A stretch of 21,798 bases of DNA from Chlorokybus atmophyticus (lineage: Eukaryota; Streptophyta; Chlorokybophyceae; Chlorokybales; Chlorokybaceae). Position numbers and translations under genes: made by a program. The stretch covers positions 553,117-574,914 of the forward strand of contig RHPI01002990.1 of assembly GCA_009103225.1 (NCBI GenBank). The letters run 5' to 3'. Shown here one piece after another: positions 1 to 10,869 of this stretch; positions within the stretch are counted from its first letter, which is position 1, and every line of letters begins with the position of its first letter. The notes beneath the pieces were generated by a model. That model did not search any database and was not told where the DNA came from. It saw only the letters and a program-made list of their open reading frames with translations.

Positions 1-84
1 GCCCCCCCCCCCCCCCCCCCCCCCCTCCTCTCTCTCTCTCTCCGTGCGTGCGTGGCGGTGTGGTGAAAGGCGCGCGCGTGCGCC
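1..84. repeat. Low-complexity tract: poly-C, CT and CGTG/GC runs
   Basis: The window opens with 25 C residues, then a CT dinucleotide run to about position 43, then CGTG and GCGC-type alternating repeats. It lies within the presumed intron upstream of the first visible exon at 109. A homopolymer of this length is unreliable in assemblies, so its exact length should not be trusted. Confidence 0.9.
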
Positions 85-108
85 TTACAACTGTGATACT
101 GCCATCAG

Positions 109-827
109 GTGCTTATTGAATTGGGGAAGAATGCGCCGTTGGTGCCGGGTTTTCGAGTAGGAAAGGGCGGTGAGTAATACACATCACAGTTGCAACCAAG
201 TGTATGCACTCTGCATGCCAGAGGTCTGTTGTGTTCTCACTCTTGGTATGTTGTGCGGTGACATCGCGTTGGTCTTGGGCTTGGATGCAATGCAGGCAAA
301 AACGCAAAGGTACAGTTGTCGTATAAAAAATCAGCAGCTCACTTTCTGATGCGTGCGCAACGCTGCAGCGATGCATAAATATCAACGCCAACAACCATGT
401 GTGTGTATCTGTATGGCCAGGTCCCGAAGACTGTCATGCTGCGGTTTCTCGGCAAAGACAATGTGGAGAAATTCACAATAACTCAGCTGGTCTCGAACAC
501 GCTAGCAGAATACGTTGAAGAGGTAACCAGGGCACAAGCTAATAGGCAACCACAGAGTGATGCACCCTCTCACTCCTGCTTGGTGGTGACACTATGTGCG
601 TGTGCATGTGCACTTGAATATTGCAGAACGGCATCAAGACGGTGGGCAAGGACGCGAAGCTGGACCAGTCTGAGGAGGAGCTGCACGAGAAGTTCAAGCC
701 GGGGGAGCCGATGTCTTTCGCCGCTGTCCTGGAGTTGCTGCCAGACGGGGACTTGGTGTCTTCTGAGCAGGAAGAAAAGGAGGAAGAGGCGACTCAAACC
801 ACAGAGCCGGAGCCAGCAAATGCATGA
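109..827 (+). CDS. Trigger factor N-domain-like protein (plant/plastid short type), 3' part of gene
   Basis: I assemble four exons: 109-169, 296-309, 421-522 and 627-827 (stop TGA). They give 378 nt, or 125 residues, in one frame, with CAG/GCAG acceptors and GTGAGT, GTACAG and GTAACC donors. The product carries the trigger-factor ribosome-binding signature (VPGFRVGKGG, residues 12-21). This is followed by VPKTVMLRFLG, a helix resembling the N-domain helix (TITQLVSNTLAEYVEE), and the closing pattern KFKPGEPMSFAAVLELLPD, which matches the 'PGE.fsf.ve..Pe' end of the N domain. It then stops after a Glu-rich tail, with no PPIase or C-terminal chaperone domain. Known of the family: bacterial trigger factor binds ribosomes near the exit tunnel, and plants encode short plastid versions with only the N domain. 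Inferred: a plastid ribosome-associated or folding role. The start codon and transit peptide lie upstream of the window. Confidence 0.82.
296..309 (+). other. 14-nt micro-exon of the trigger-factor-like gene
   Basis: The exon at 109-169 ends after one base of a codon (G, before GTGAGT), while the exon at 421 begins in phase 0. The 14 bases GCAAAAACGCAAAG, flanked by TGCAG on the left and GTACAG on the right, supply exactly the length needed (2 mod 3). They encode Gly-Lys-Asn-Ala-Lys at the basic loop after the GFRxGK signature, where plant relatives have an extra Gly/Lys-rich stretch. No other AG...GT pair that I could see in 170-420 fits as well. Confidence 0.68.
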
Positions 828-1335
828 TATTGGTGATTATGAAGGAGAGCAAGTTGAAGGGCTGCGGTTGCATGAAGTGGGGAGAGCTCTTCAGTGGGTT
901 GTGTAGACATTGGTATGGATGCACATTGCTTTAGACAGACTCTTTGGGTTTGTCCTGATTGAGGGCCTGCAGAGCATGACAGGCATGGCAGGTGGTAGTA
1001 TAACTGACAATACGATCATTTGCGCTGAGATGTGCCAACTACCTTTCACTGTGCTGAACTCTGCATTGCATTGCAGCATTAACCAAGATGATAATTGCCA
1101 ACAACACGTATATTGCGGTCGAGATGGTATTATACACCGACAAGGGCACTACCATTTCCAAATGCTACAAAAAGCATTCTGTTTAGTACCACTGGCAAAG
1201 TTCCACACACTCTACTTCAGTACACGCACACCATATATCTTGCAAACAGGCCTCACACTACTCGCATACCGCTAGCACAACCTACTACCATACTAGTATC
1301 TCTAGATCACACCACAGCACTACCGCGCCGGGATG
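828..1335. other. Intergenic, between two convergent genes
   Basis: About 500 bases separate the stop codon of the trigger-factor-like gene from the stop codon of the minus-strand beta-helix gene. The stretch should hold both 3' UTRs. I see no conserved coding frame, RNA gene or obvious repeat. The open frames present are short and match no family that I recognise. Confidence 0.6.
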
Positions 1336-4300
1336 CTAGCGGTCTGTATGTAAGTCTGCTGCGGGATATTCAGATTCTTCCGCATGCGTAGATAGCGTTC
1401 GTGTGGATGCCTTCGCAAGGCTACTAGTCGCTGTATGCATGTTGTTGGCCGAGGCGGTAGCGGAATTGTGGCTGTCGTGCGACAACCGCGAACTCACCTG
1501 CGAGCTCACCTTGTGCCCAAGCCACTGCATCTTGGTCACGGTGTTCTTCCCGAGCGTGTAGGCCACCTTGGCAGTGAGGAGGATGGTGCCCAGCACCGGC
1601 CCGAACGCCTCCTGAAGCGCCTCGCCCAGGTCGCTGTCCTCCACCTGATCGTCATCCAACCCGCGCTTCTTCTTTTGGTAAGCCAGATACACCTCGCTGA
1701 ACATCAGCGCCAGGAACATTATCACCGTCCTGCACAGTAGGATGAGCTGCGTGTTGTGTTGGGTAGGGGAAACATAACGCCAACATCCGCATGCCAGCCG
1801 TGTTGCATGTAGGTGCCCATTCAATAGATCTTACGCCTGCTGAGAGTGTCACTGCACCGCAAGGCATTGACGCACTCTGACTGTCATTGCATCACCGCAC
1901 AACAAGTTCACTTGCAGGACCCAGGACATAGCAAATTGTGATGTGACAAGACGAAGTTGTGATGTGACAAGACAAAGTTGCATCCCCAGGACAAACTCAC
2001 CCAAAGTACGACACGGCAAAAGCAATGCTGAGCAGAGTGCTCGTGACGCTGGTGAGAGGGAGGAAGAGCAGCCACGCGATGTAGAGCAGGAGGCAGTTGC
2101 CGCTCCAGGCGAGCGTCTGCATGTTGTTGAGCTTGGGGCTGGAGTAGGGGACGGCGTGGACGTTGAGGGCCATGCACATGGCGGCGACGGCGAGGGCGAT
2201 CAGGACCTGCTGCTGCGTGCCGAGCACGCCGAGGAAGACCGCGATGAGGATCAGCACCAGCTTTTCCAGCGTCACGATGAACTCCCAGAAGAAGGCGCTG
2301 CGCTTGTAGCCCGTGTACAGGAAGCCGTAGTACTTGACTGTGTGCTCGCTCTCCAGCTTCATGCGGCGCTGCCACAACATGAGGTATGCGCCAATGGGTA
2401 AACCCAGGCCGAAGAGTATAATGCCGGGAATGCCCACAGCGAGAACCTGCAAAGACAACGACAATCAATGCATAGCCATAGCCACACTTGTCATCTCATA
2501 GTTGCCCTAACAAACCACAAGTAGTGTGTAACGGGTAATGGCTTACCATTGTCAAGTGTGTCCCAGTGTAGCATTTGTCATTGATGTATTGATCCCAGTA
2601 CGTGCCAACAGCACGCTCATTGGCATCATATGGTACTCCCAGCGAGTCGATCTTGCGGCAGGCGAAGAGAGAAATCAGCTGCTGCGTAACTGCGGGCCAC
2701 AGGAAGAACTCCACCACCATGAAAGTAACAACAAACCTGCACCCGCCACACCACATGAGTCAGACTTCGAAAAAACCAAAAAGAGTTTGTACATATCTTG
2801 ACCACCGCTGCCCCCTGCATACACACAAGGATGCATGCACGGCGACTCACCCTCGGATGTACTTGCGAAGCTCCGGAGGATTGGCCCTATGGCGAAACCG
2901 GAACTTTGCAAACCAATAAACCAACAGCCATATGCCCGCAGGAGCGAGGATGCCGGCAATGGGAAGCAGGGCATATATTAGCACCAACTGATAGTACTTG
3001 TTCAGTGTGCCTGAGTTGTTCATTAGGCAGTAGGATGATATGATGCCGCTCCTGCAAGTCCGCCAGGCCAGTCAGCGAAAGCACACATGTGTTGCGCAGT
3101 TGCCGATGGCAGCTGCACAGCTAGTCTGCAGAGGCAAACATACCCGAGTGATGATGTTGAGGACAAAACCGTCACAGCCGTATTCACAAAGCCGGGAAAG
3201 TTGAAGGACACACCAAACGCGATTGATGTCACCTGTATGTACGTGACAATGACCTGCAGAGTTGCAAATGATTAGAAACAGTCCAAAGTGCACGCAATGT
3301 GCCACGCACAAGAAAAGTGATGCTGCAACGTGTTGATGACAGATCACCAACCTTGCACATGGCCTGAACGGCTTGCCCGAGTGGTATCCGTCCATGTTCA
3401 TCGGGTGTATCGTCCAGCTCTGTGGTCAGGGCGGCCTGTTTGCCAATGAGTGTCAGACCAAGACTCCCAAGCCGAATGTACAGCATGCTATGGTAGCCAA
3501 GATTGCGTACTTACCCTTGTGATGAGGACGATTGCGACAAAGGTGATGAGAGTAATGCCCGTGTATGCAAGCGCATTTACAACTTTGGAACTGCACTTCT
3601 TGCACTGGAAGTTGCTTGTTCCACCGCTGGATTCCCAACCGTCCCTGCACACCCCGCAAAGATTGCCTGCATAGCTGCGCACACAGGTTGAGTAAGCTCG
3701 TCTGCAACCAGCAACCTGCAATGGTAACACGATGCAGCTGCCAGCTGGCTAGACATTAGCACAGATTGCAACAACAAAGGTTGAGAATGCAATTTTGTGC
3801 AGGTCGGTGCATGCTGAGATATGCATGCTTACCCGTCGCTGCACTGCTGGACTTGCTCCCAACTTCCATTGCGAACAAGGCCCTCAAGTACCACAGACCG
3901 GTTGTGATATGAGCAAGCATCGTTGTTCGGACATTGATGAAATTGGAACGAGCGTTCGGCAGAGTGCCAATAGCCATCAACAGGTACCACGACAGACCCT
4001 CCCAAACAGTCGGCGCCATCGGGACACACTTCACATGAGAAGTTGGTGGGATTCCATGAAAAGAGGGGCTGCTCGCAGTACGTGCACAGCGTGTTGTCGT
4101 CGTTGCGCACTTCTCCAAGCAGGCAAGGTCTGATGGTCACACTGATGCCCACAGGTGGCAGGATCGGGTAATCGAACGCTCGTAGCTGGAGAGAGCGGAC
4201 ACCCGGCACGGATACAATGGCCACATTGCTGAAGTTTGCCACCCCTTGCTGTGCTGCAGTAAAAGTTTGGCCTGCAAACATGTAACATACTATGAAGGGT

Positions 4301-7300
4301 TGGCCTTAGTGTATCAGAAGAGGCATACATTCAACAATGACCCTGCGCACAGACCGTCCAAGCGGCCACTGCTGTTGGTATACTCCGCATAGAACACCAG
4401 TTGACTTTTGTTGCCGGCCGACACAACTTGGCCGAGAGCGTCGATGATGGTAAGGGTCAGGTTGGAGAGGGGCCGCGTGCTCGGTTGGGCTGAGTAGTTG
4501 TCTGCGGCTGGCTGGAACTCAGCTGGATCTGTTGCCAGTGTTGGACCATAACCATTGATAGCAAGGTTGCCGGTCTGCACATATGAGCGCACAGACATCA
4601 GTGCTCCTGTGTCAAGTGACGTGCTGCTTCAAGCCAAGATACGACAAGTAGTACACAGTATCAACTGAGCATGCCCCCAGATGGTGACAACGTATCAGCC
4701 GCAATGCCCCGACAGAGTTTCATGAGTTGGTATGCAGGCGATGCAGGCAACCAGTGACAACACTAACACATACCCATTCGGAGCAGCCTGCTGCACTGCG
4801 TTGGCCACTGCAGGTGATGTTGGGTGTCAGAGTGCTAAGGATGGCACCGCCACCGCCGCCAACAGCCGTGTTATCACGAAAATCGCTGGAGTCAAAAGTT
4901 GCGCACACCCCAGTGGGTCCACAGGCCGCATACACACCACCACCGCTTTGAGCACGATTGAACTCGAAAGCACTATCACTGATGGTGATGTTTGCAGCAC
5001 TATCGCAGTACCGACCGTCTATGTTGATTGCACCTCCGCTCTCAGATGCATTGTTTGAGTTGAAGGTTGAACCCTGTCGGTTTTGTCACGTCAAATGATG
5101 CACTACTAACAGTGAGAGATTGACACTTCCAACTCGCATGTGCATCGCTTACAGTTATGGTTGTTGTCTCCCATGCTTTGCAAATAGCTGCAACTTGTGT
5201 ACCAGCGCCGCCTAAGAACATGCCGCCACCATCCTGTAACATTGCTGGTCAGAAACACTGTGAAAATGAGGAGTAACTTCGCACGAAGCAGGAGCTCCTG
5301 TTACAGCAGGTTGAAAAATGGCAACATGCCTGGGATGAGCAATTCTCAAATCGCGAGTCTGCCACTGTTAAGCTGCCTGTCTCATCAAAGACACCACCTC
5401 CCGAGACCTGTGCGGCGCATGCATATGTGATGTGTTGGTCTGAGTCGGATGCTTGAACAAATATCTCATCCCCAGGTCTGGAGTACTGCGATGCTTCAAC
5501 ACCATTCTTCAAACATCTTGTGAGTGCCACGCAGGGAATCCTTGTGTGCCCATAGGCATACCTGAGCTGTAGCTTCCGTGAAGTTGCACCCAGTGCACGT
5601 AACCGTGCGTTCAGAAGCACCTATCTGGTTCTGTAGGGTGACAACGCCCAGGTCCTACAAACCATCAGCATAACCCAGTTCAGGCACTCACCAACAACAA
5701 GAACTCTCGATGCACTTATGGTTGTTGCGCGCAATCATTACGTAGACTTACTGAGTATGTGCCTGCGCTGATCCAAAGAGCGCCTCCTGATACCTGCAGT
5801 GTTGCAAGTTTGAGCATGATCCATACAGCCGGTCTCGCAGCTGTACAACAGAGATGCATCGTTATCACCCACACACCGCCGTGCTCACCGATGCAGAGTC
5901 TTGAAAGAAGGTGCAATTGGTCAAGGCAGCCACAGCTTGATTTGCGATGCCACCGCCACGCGGCTGGGAAGGTTATGATGTTAGTGGTAATAACAATAGG
6001 TGGTGTGTTTTTCGCACAACTGCGCCCTCAAGCTGTGCTGTGTTGCAGTGCCATTATATCAATAGAAACAGACACAACACGCACCGCAGTGTTCTGAACT
6101 AAGCGATTGCGCACAACACGCAAAACGGCTGTGCCCGCGCTAAATATAGCACCTCCAAATCGCTGCAAGCGCAAGACAGGCACGAGTTAGTGGCTTCACG
6201 TCAATAAGCAACCATACTGCAACCATACCAAACAAGATGGTGATGCTTCCACTGACCCCAGCAACATTGCGAGACAAAGTTGTATCGCGCAAAGTTATAT
6301 CGCCTTCACTGTAGACCGCTCCACCATCCAGTGACGCATTGTTTGTCGTGAAGTTGCTTGCAGCCACCACCACGTTATTGCCAGAGATCGCCATCAATGC
6401 ACCACCAGTCTGCTCGCAGAGCAATGCGTTCATCAGTCCAGTCGCCGAAAAACTCTTGAGCCTAATCCAGCAGCCACTACTGTATGACAACCGCACTTAC
6501 CACAGCTGCGTTGTCGACAAATGTGGCATTGTTTATGTTACAGGTGCTTGAAATGAAATAGATTGCACCTCCACCCTGTTGGCACAAATAACGTCAGTGG
6601 TGGCAGCTGCTGTTAATGCTAGCAACAAAACATGAACACTTAGCGTTGCTTCCTGCCATTATGCAGCATGGATGGTCACAGCGCCGCCATATCAGATCAG
6701 ATTACTTACGGGTGATTGATTGCGCCTGAAGGTAGTGTCAGTGATGTTGGCCCCGAGTTCATTTATATACAATGCACCGCCAGTATTAATTGGATTGCCA
6801 TTGCAGGTGTTGCTGTCAAAAGTGCAGCGCACAATTGTTGAACTGAATTGCCCCACGAAAGCACCCCCAACCTGTAAAGCACAGTCATGAGGCGCTGTTA
6901 CGAAAGCAAACGCATACGCAGTAACTGCACTCACGTTAGAGGCAGTGTTCTCAGTAAAAATGCAATCCGTCAAGACCATCGTATTGTCATTCTGAATAGC
7001 GCCGCCTTGTAAAGCATTGTTTTGATGGAAAGTACAGGCAGCAACGCTTGCTGTGCCAGCTGCCAGTAACAAAGCACCTCCACCCTGTAACACAGACGCA
7101 ATTCGTATCCAGCAGTTAACCATGTAGGACGAAATGAAATCAATCAAGGTGACATCACCTTGAGCAAACAGGTAGTGTACGAAGTCAAGTTGAACACATG
7201 TACAATAACAAGCACAGCAAGTTATTTAGTACAAAAGCTGGTGACACAAGTGCAGGGAGATGCAGGGACCGTTAGAACCCTGTTGCAAACACGCCAACCT

Positions 7301-9177
7301 TCACACTTACAAAAGGCGCGAAGTTGCGAGTAAACTGTGACCCCGATAGGTCTAGTGAATTTCCAGAAGCGTAGACGGCTCCACCAACACCGCCTGAGGC
7401 AGAAACCTCATTCCCAGTGAACGTGCACCCTTGAATGGTAGCTGAACCTTTTAGAACATACACTCCTGAACCAAACTGCACAGACAACGAGACATGAGCT
7501 TCTTGACACTGAATACGATGTTGACAGCTACAAAAAGAACTCACCGGGGCTTGGGTGTTGCCTTCAAAGTGACTCGCACTGAGAAACAACGATCCGGCGG
7601 TTTGAATAGCACTATTGATGTTATTGGTGAAGTTGCTGCTGTCAATAATCAGGGTGCCTGCACTATTGGTGACAATGGCACCTGAAGCATCCAACTGTGA
7701 CACACATTTGAAGTTAATGGTGGAAGGTGAGCACCTTCCACACATTCACATGCGAGCGCTTGAACCTGCTTACCAACGCTGTGTTGTCGGTAAACTCCGA
7801 GGTTCGTATTGAGAGCCTGCCTTTGCCATTCCAAAGTGCCCCACCCGCAGATGCACTGTTTCGCTGGAAATTGCACCCAGTGACGTTTATGCGCCCCTCG
7901 TTGACAACAACACCTCCAATTGCCTGAGCAAAGCACATATGGCAACCATACTATCACAAGTACTCAACTGTTAAGTTTTGCCAGATTAATGGAGGGTGAG
8001 CTGCTACCAGACTATGCTGAGGTACCAGCTACAAACTTGTTCCTAAACCCTCTCTTAACATACACATGGAGTGGCGGATGCTTACACTAGGAGAACTGAG
8101 GGGCAGAGAACCACTGCAATGGATGCTGCCATGATATGTGATGGGGTAACTTAACTACCTTGTGTGTGCCAAGTTACCAAGTACTTACTTCTCACCAGTC
8201 ACGATGTACATAGTTACAGTCTATGTGCCCCGCTAACCTGAGCTCAATGCATGTTGTGTCTCTGTGCACAACTGCGAGGATATGCATTTCTTGAACACTG
8301 ACTCAAAGGCGAACACAACCAATCACCCATGTGACGTATACATATGCCCTTAGCTCACCGGCGCATCAGCACTGTTGCCTAAAAACTCAGATGTGTCCAG
8401 CACCGCAGTTCCTGTGTTGTAAAGTGCAGCAGCCCCTGTGTCACCCTGCAAGAAGAGGACTATTGATAACAGCCAGAAAGTATGCCTGCATGACAAACAG
8501 CACACTTGTTGGCAAGAAACCTACCGCATTCGTATTGGACATGCGCAAGAATGAACACCGCAAAATGCTGATTGTTCCTGCATTGATAATGGCCGCAGAG
8601 GAAGCCTGCACACGTAAATCATGCCTGTTGTCAAAACAACGTTTCTCTCAATCTATTACAGTGATACGTTTCAGCTTTGTGTTTACACCATTGAGCACGA
8701 CAATGCACAACTCGCCCTTGTAATGTTGAAGCCAGAAAGCTGGAGGTCCTGAAGCTGAAGGTCACCAGCTGCAACAACTGAAAGCACCGCACCACCACTG
8801 GTGCTTGTTAGCACCCGCCGTGGCTGCTGCCTGTCTCCTCTGACAATGACGCTGGAGCTCACTGTCAATATCTGAGCTGTGGCAATGTCCGCGAGGACCA
8901 CAATCTCCTTGACCGAACCATCTGCAAGAGCGGCGGCCAACTGGCTGCTAGAAGAGGCCGTCGCTGCAAGCAGACATAGTATGCAAGCGTTACATTGTTG
9001 TGTACACCGGCCAAGAAGGAGTTGCACACAAGGTCAGGTCAGTCAAGAGTTTGTTGACTGCTGTCCTACAATACCTGTTTGTGCTGTTGCTGAGCGGAAA
9101 GCAGCTGCTAGCTGTAGCAAAAGCGTGCAGAGAAGGAATCTACCCTGCTGAGACGCAACCCCTCTACTTTGACCCAT
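1336..9177 (-). CDS. Secreted/membrane beta-helix protein with polymorphic outer membrane protein (PMP)-like repeats and multi-pass C-terminus
   Basis: About 27 exons, listed 5' to 3' by high-low coordinate: 9177-9075, 8963-8716 (or 8689), 8605-8525, 8445-8359, 7923-7774, 7694-7545, 7475-7311, 7084-6935, 6871-6710, 6575-6501, 6409-6257, 6162-6085, 5963-5889, 5793-5752, 5654-5562, 5407-5330, 5233-5153, 5073-4774, 4574-4329, 4248-3833, 3737-3515, 3435-3352, 3253-3144, 3051-2851, 2736-2547, 2446-2001 and 1729-1336. They sum to 4,581 nt with phase kept at every junction, about 1,526 aa. Exon 1 encodes a signal peptide (MGQSRG..., core LLCTLLLQLAAAF). Then come about 20 repeats of 24-27 residues with GGA[IVL] and CxFxxN, as in chlamydial PMPs. 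A Cys-rich region follows (CEVCPDGADCLGG, then NLCGVCRDGW). About 8 membrane segments start at 3575 and below, and the tail is Ser/Thr-rich. Inferred: a cell-surface or adhesin-like protein. The longest intron (7924-8358) holds nothing I recognise. Least sure: the donor of exon 2 and the acceptors of exons 20 and 21. Confidence 0.87.
1936..1977. repeat. Two tandem 21-bp units in the last intron of the beta-helix gene
   Basis: TTGTGATGTGACAAGACGAAG is followed directly by a second copy with one change (GACAAAG), and then the first bases of a third. The pair lies in the 271-nt final intron (1730-2000), which is longer than most introns of this gene. The pair is bracketed by two copies of CCCAGGACA (near 1919 and 1985). 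Confidence 0.85.
5234..5329 (-). other. Probable GC-AG intron in the beta-helix gene
   Basis: The exon at 5407-5330 ends ...TCATCCCAG and is followed by GCATGT rather than GT. The next exon starts after GTTACAG at 5233. A 26-codon exon is obtained that ends in phase 0 and matches the phase-0 start of the next exon. The nearest GT downstream (GTTGCC) would break the frame. Confidence 0.6.
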
Positions 9178-10328
9178 GCTGCACAAAAGAATTTTCAGGT
9201 GATAACAGCAAAGCTTAGTAAAAGCTGCATTGCATTGTGTCATTGCAGAACTTATGCAGCAGAGTCACATGTCCAGGCTGTTGACCAGCTGGATGCATGT
9301 CTTGCATGGCTGCTTGGCGTTCAAGTTGTGACACGACATGAAAGCAGCCAACCAAGCTGCGCGAACGCAACGTTGGCAGACCGAACACCCTAGCGCAAGT
9401 AAGCTCTACCTGACTTGCTATGCAGACATGCCAACAGCGCTCCCAACCATAAACCAGGCCGTACCGTCACAGCAAGAGCGCCCTGTTGACGGAAACTCAC
9501 CTTCAAGCCACAAACCGCACCTTTCATGTCCTCGCCACCATAAGGAACCTCGCCGCAGCAGCAAGTCGGCACACTCACTGCCGCCGTCACCGCCACAGCG
9601 GCAAGCAACGCTTCCAGTGATGGTCAAGCGACTCCATTGACCAAGCCAGCAAGGCAGGCCAACCCACCACGCCGCCGACTCACCAGACGACCTAACACAT
9701 GCCTTTAGCCTCGCTAACACAGCCTGAGTGCACTCCCTTAGCAGGCAAGCTCCCACCACCCACGCCGCCCACCCCGCTCACGCCTACACCAAGGCCGCTG
9801 CAAAGTCAAAAGCCGAATTTCTCGAACTTTTTGTTGTACCAGTGGTTTTTTCTGTCCAGCCTTTTGGCAGAGTTGTTATGGGAATTCCTACAGCATTGTT
9901 TACAGACACAGGGACAGGGCGTTTTTGGTCCGACTTTGTCCTCCTTCTCAAGGTTTTCCGTGTCTTCACGTGCGATGGTGGCTTGCATGTTATGACGGGA
10001 AGCAGCGGGGGTCACTCATAACTATCGCGTTTAACTGCGTGATCCTCCGTCGTCCTCGCATGCTCCGGTGGCAGCCGACAAGATTACGCGGACGTTTGGC
10101 ATTATCACCTTTCAGATCGGCGGAAGGCGCGCAATGTACCTGCAAGAACCGCCGATGGATGCCAGAGCCTCTGCTCAGTGCAGTGTGCACACTGCCGAGC
10201 GCTTCGGAGACAAAGAATTGGCGACCGGTCACCGGTCTACACCCACCCTTGCCAAGCTGAACATGTTCAGCGACGTACCGTTGACGACACGGCACACAGA
10301 TTCATGCAACAAGTACCACAATAGACAG
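9178..10328. other. Gene-free stretch upstream of the beta-helix gene
   Basis: It should contain the promoter and 5' UTR of the minus-strand beta-helix gene, whose ATG complement is at 9175-9177. Between about 9390 and 10020 there are overlapping open frames on both strands, one Pro/Thr-rich (around 9700-9800). None shows a family motif and they overlap in conflicting frames, so I call no gene. A strong donor-like CTTGAAG/GTGAGT on the minus strand near 9500 could belong to a noncoding 5' exon. Confidence 0.5.
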
Positions 10329-10330
10329 TA

Positions 10331-10753
10331 CAGTCTACCCCGTTAAAGAGCATACTATTTATCCTCGGCTCTTGGCGGTGTAATTCTCTTGACGTCCAAG
10401 AGCATCATGCTCTTGGGTGTCAAGAGTATATATATTCTCTTGACACCCAAGAGGTTTCATCGCGCCCATCACGCCCATTGCATCACGCGTGCTACGGCAT
10501 TTTTGTAATTCTTGCAAGCTTTAGAGAGGGATATTTCAAGGTCGAGGGAGTAGCGCGCGACGGGTGTGGCATAAAGCGTGACGCACGCGGTGACTATGGC
10601 GTGATGGGTAAGGTGTGACGCGCAGTTAGCGTGATCATTGCGGTTAAGCATAATCTCTTAGGCACCAACATTTGCCTGTATTCCGTTTGGTAATTTCTAT
10701 GCTATCAGCGGGGTTATTCTCCTGGAGCGAAGTCTCTTAGCGGGGGCAGACTG
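10331..10753. mobile_element. MITE copy A, TA-flanked, CAGTCTACCCC ends
   Basis: The 423-bp element begins CAGTCTACCCCGTTAA and ends TTAGCGGGGGCAGACTG, an imperfect terminal inverted repeat. It is flanked by TA at 10329-10330 and 10754-10755. A TA duplication and a CAG... end are what Tc1/mariner-type MITEs show; the assignment to that superfamily is inference. Inside are a long perfect hairpin (10410-10453), repeated AAGAGCAT motifs and a run of GCGTGA(C/T)G motifs around 10570-10630. It has no coding capacity. Its right end is the inverse complement of the left end of copy B at 12538. Confidence 0.75.
10396..10453. repeat. Strong hairpin within MITE A
   Basis: A 17-bp perfect stem (10410-10426 with 10437-10453, beginning CTCTTGGGTGTCAAGAG) encloses a 10-nt AT-only loop (10427-10436). 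Just before it is a second palindrome, CCAAGAGCAT-C-ATGCTCTTGG (10396-10416), which shares the CTCTTGG strand with it. The two structures are therefore mutually exclusive. Confidence 0.9.
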
Positions 10754-10869
10754 TACTGGTTTATCAGATTTATTGTAGCAAGTTGAAGATGGGCATCATC
10801 TTGACTATTGATCAGCATCAGTTAACTTGACTGTACCGTATAAATGTGTTTAATGAGCATGCTTACTTA

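Noticed and set aside
1-25. Poly-C as a telomere or regulatory tract
   Set aside because: A plain homopolymer at the window edge followed by CT repeats does not match any telomere unit; simple repeat or assembly effect is more likely.
397-906. A 169-codon frame on the + strand
   Set aside because: It reads through a clear GTAACC...TTGCAG intron at 523-626; the two spliced exons inside it match trigger factor, while the read-through part does not.
1435-1740. A 101-codon + strand frame opposite the last exon of the beta-helix gene
   Set aside because: Antisense shadow of a coding exon whose minus-strand frame carries the conserved membrane segment and tail.
3488-3514. A 27-nt intron (GTAAGT...CATAG) in the beta-helix gene
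   Set aside because: Too short and leaves the wrong phase. A 79-nt intron (3436-3514) ending in GCAAACAG, with a CTGAC branch-like word, keeps the frame.
9699-10021. Overlapping ~98-codon frames, one Pro/Thr-rich
   Set aside because: Open frames overlap in conflicting phases and on the other strand, with no motif, no splice context and no family likeness.
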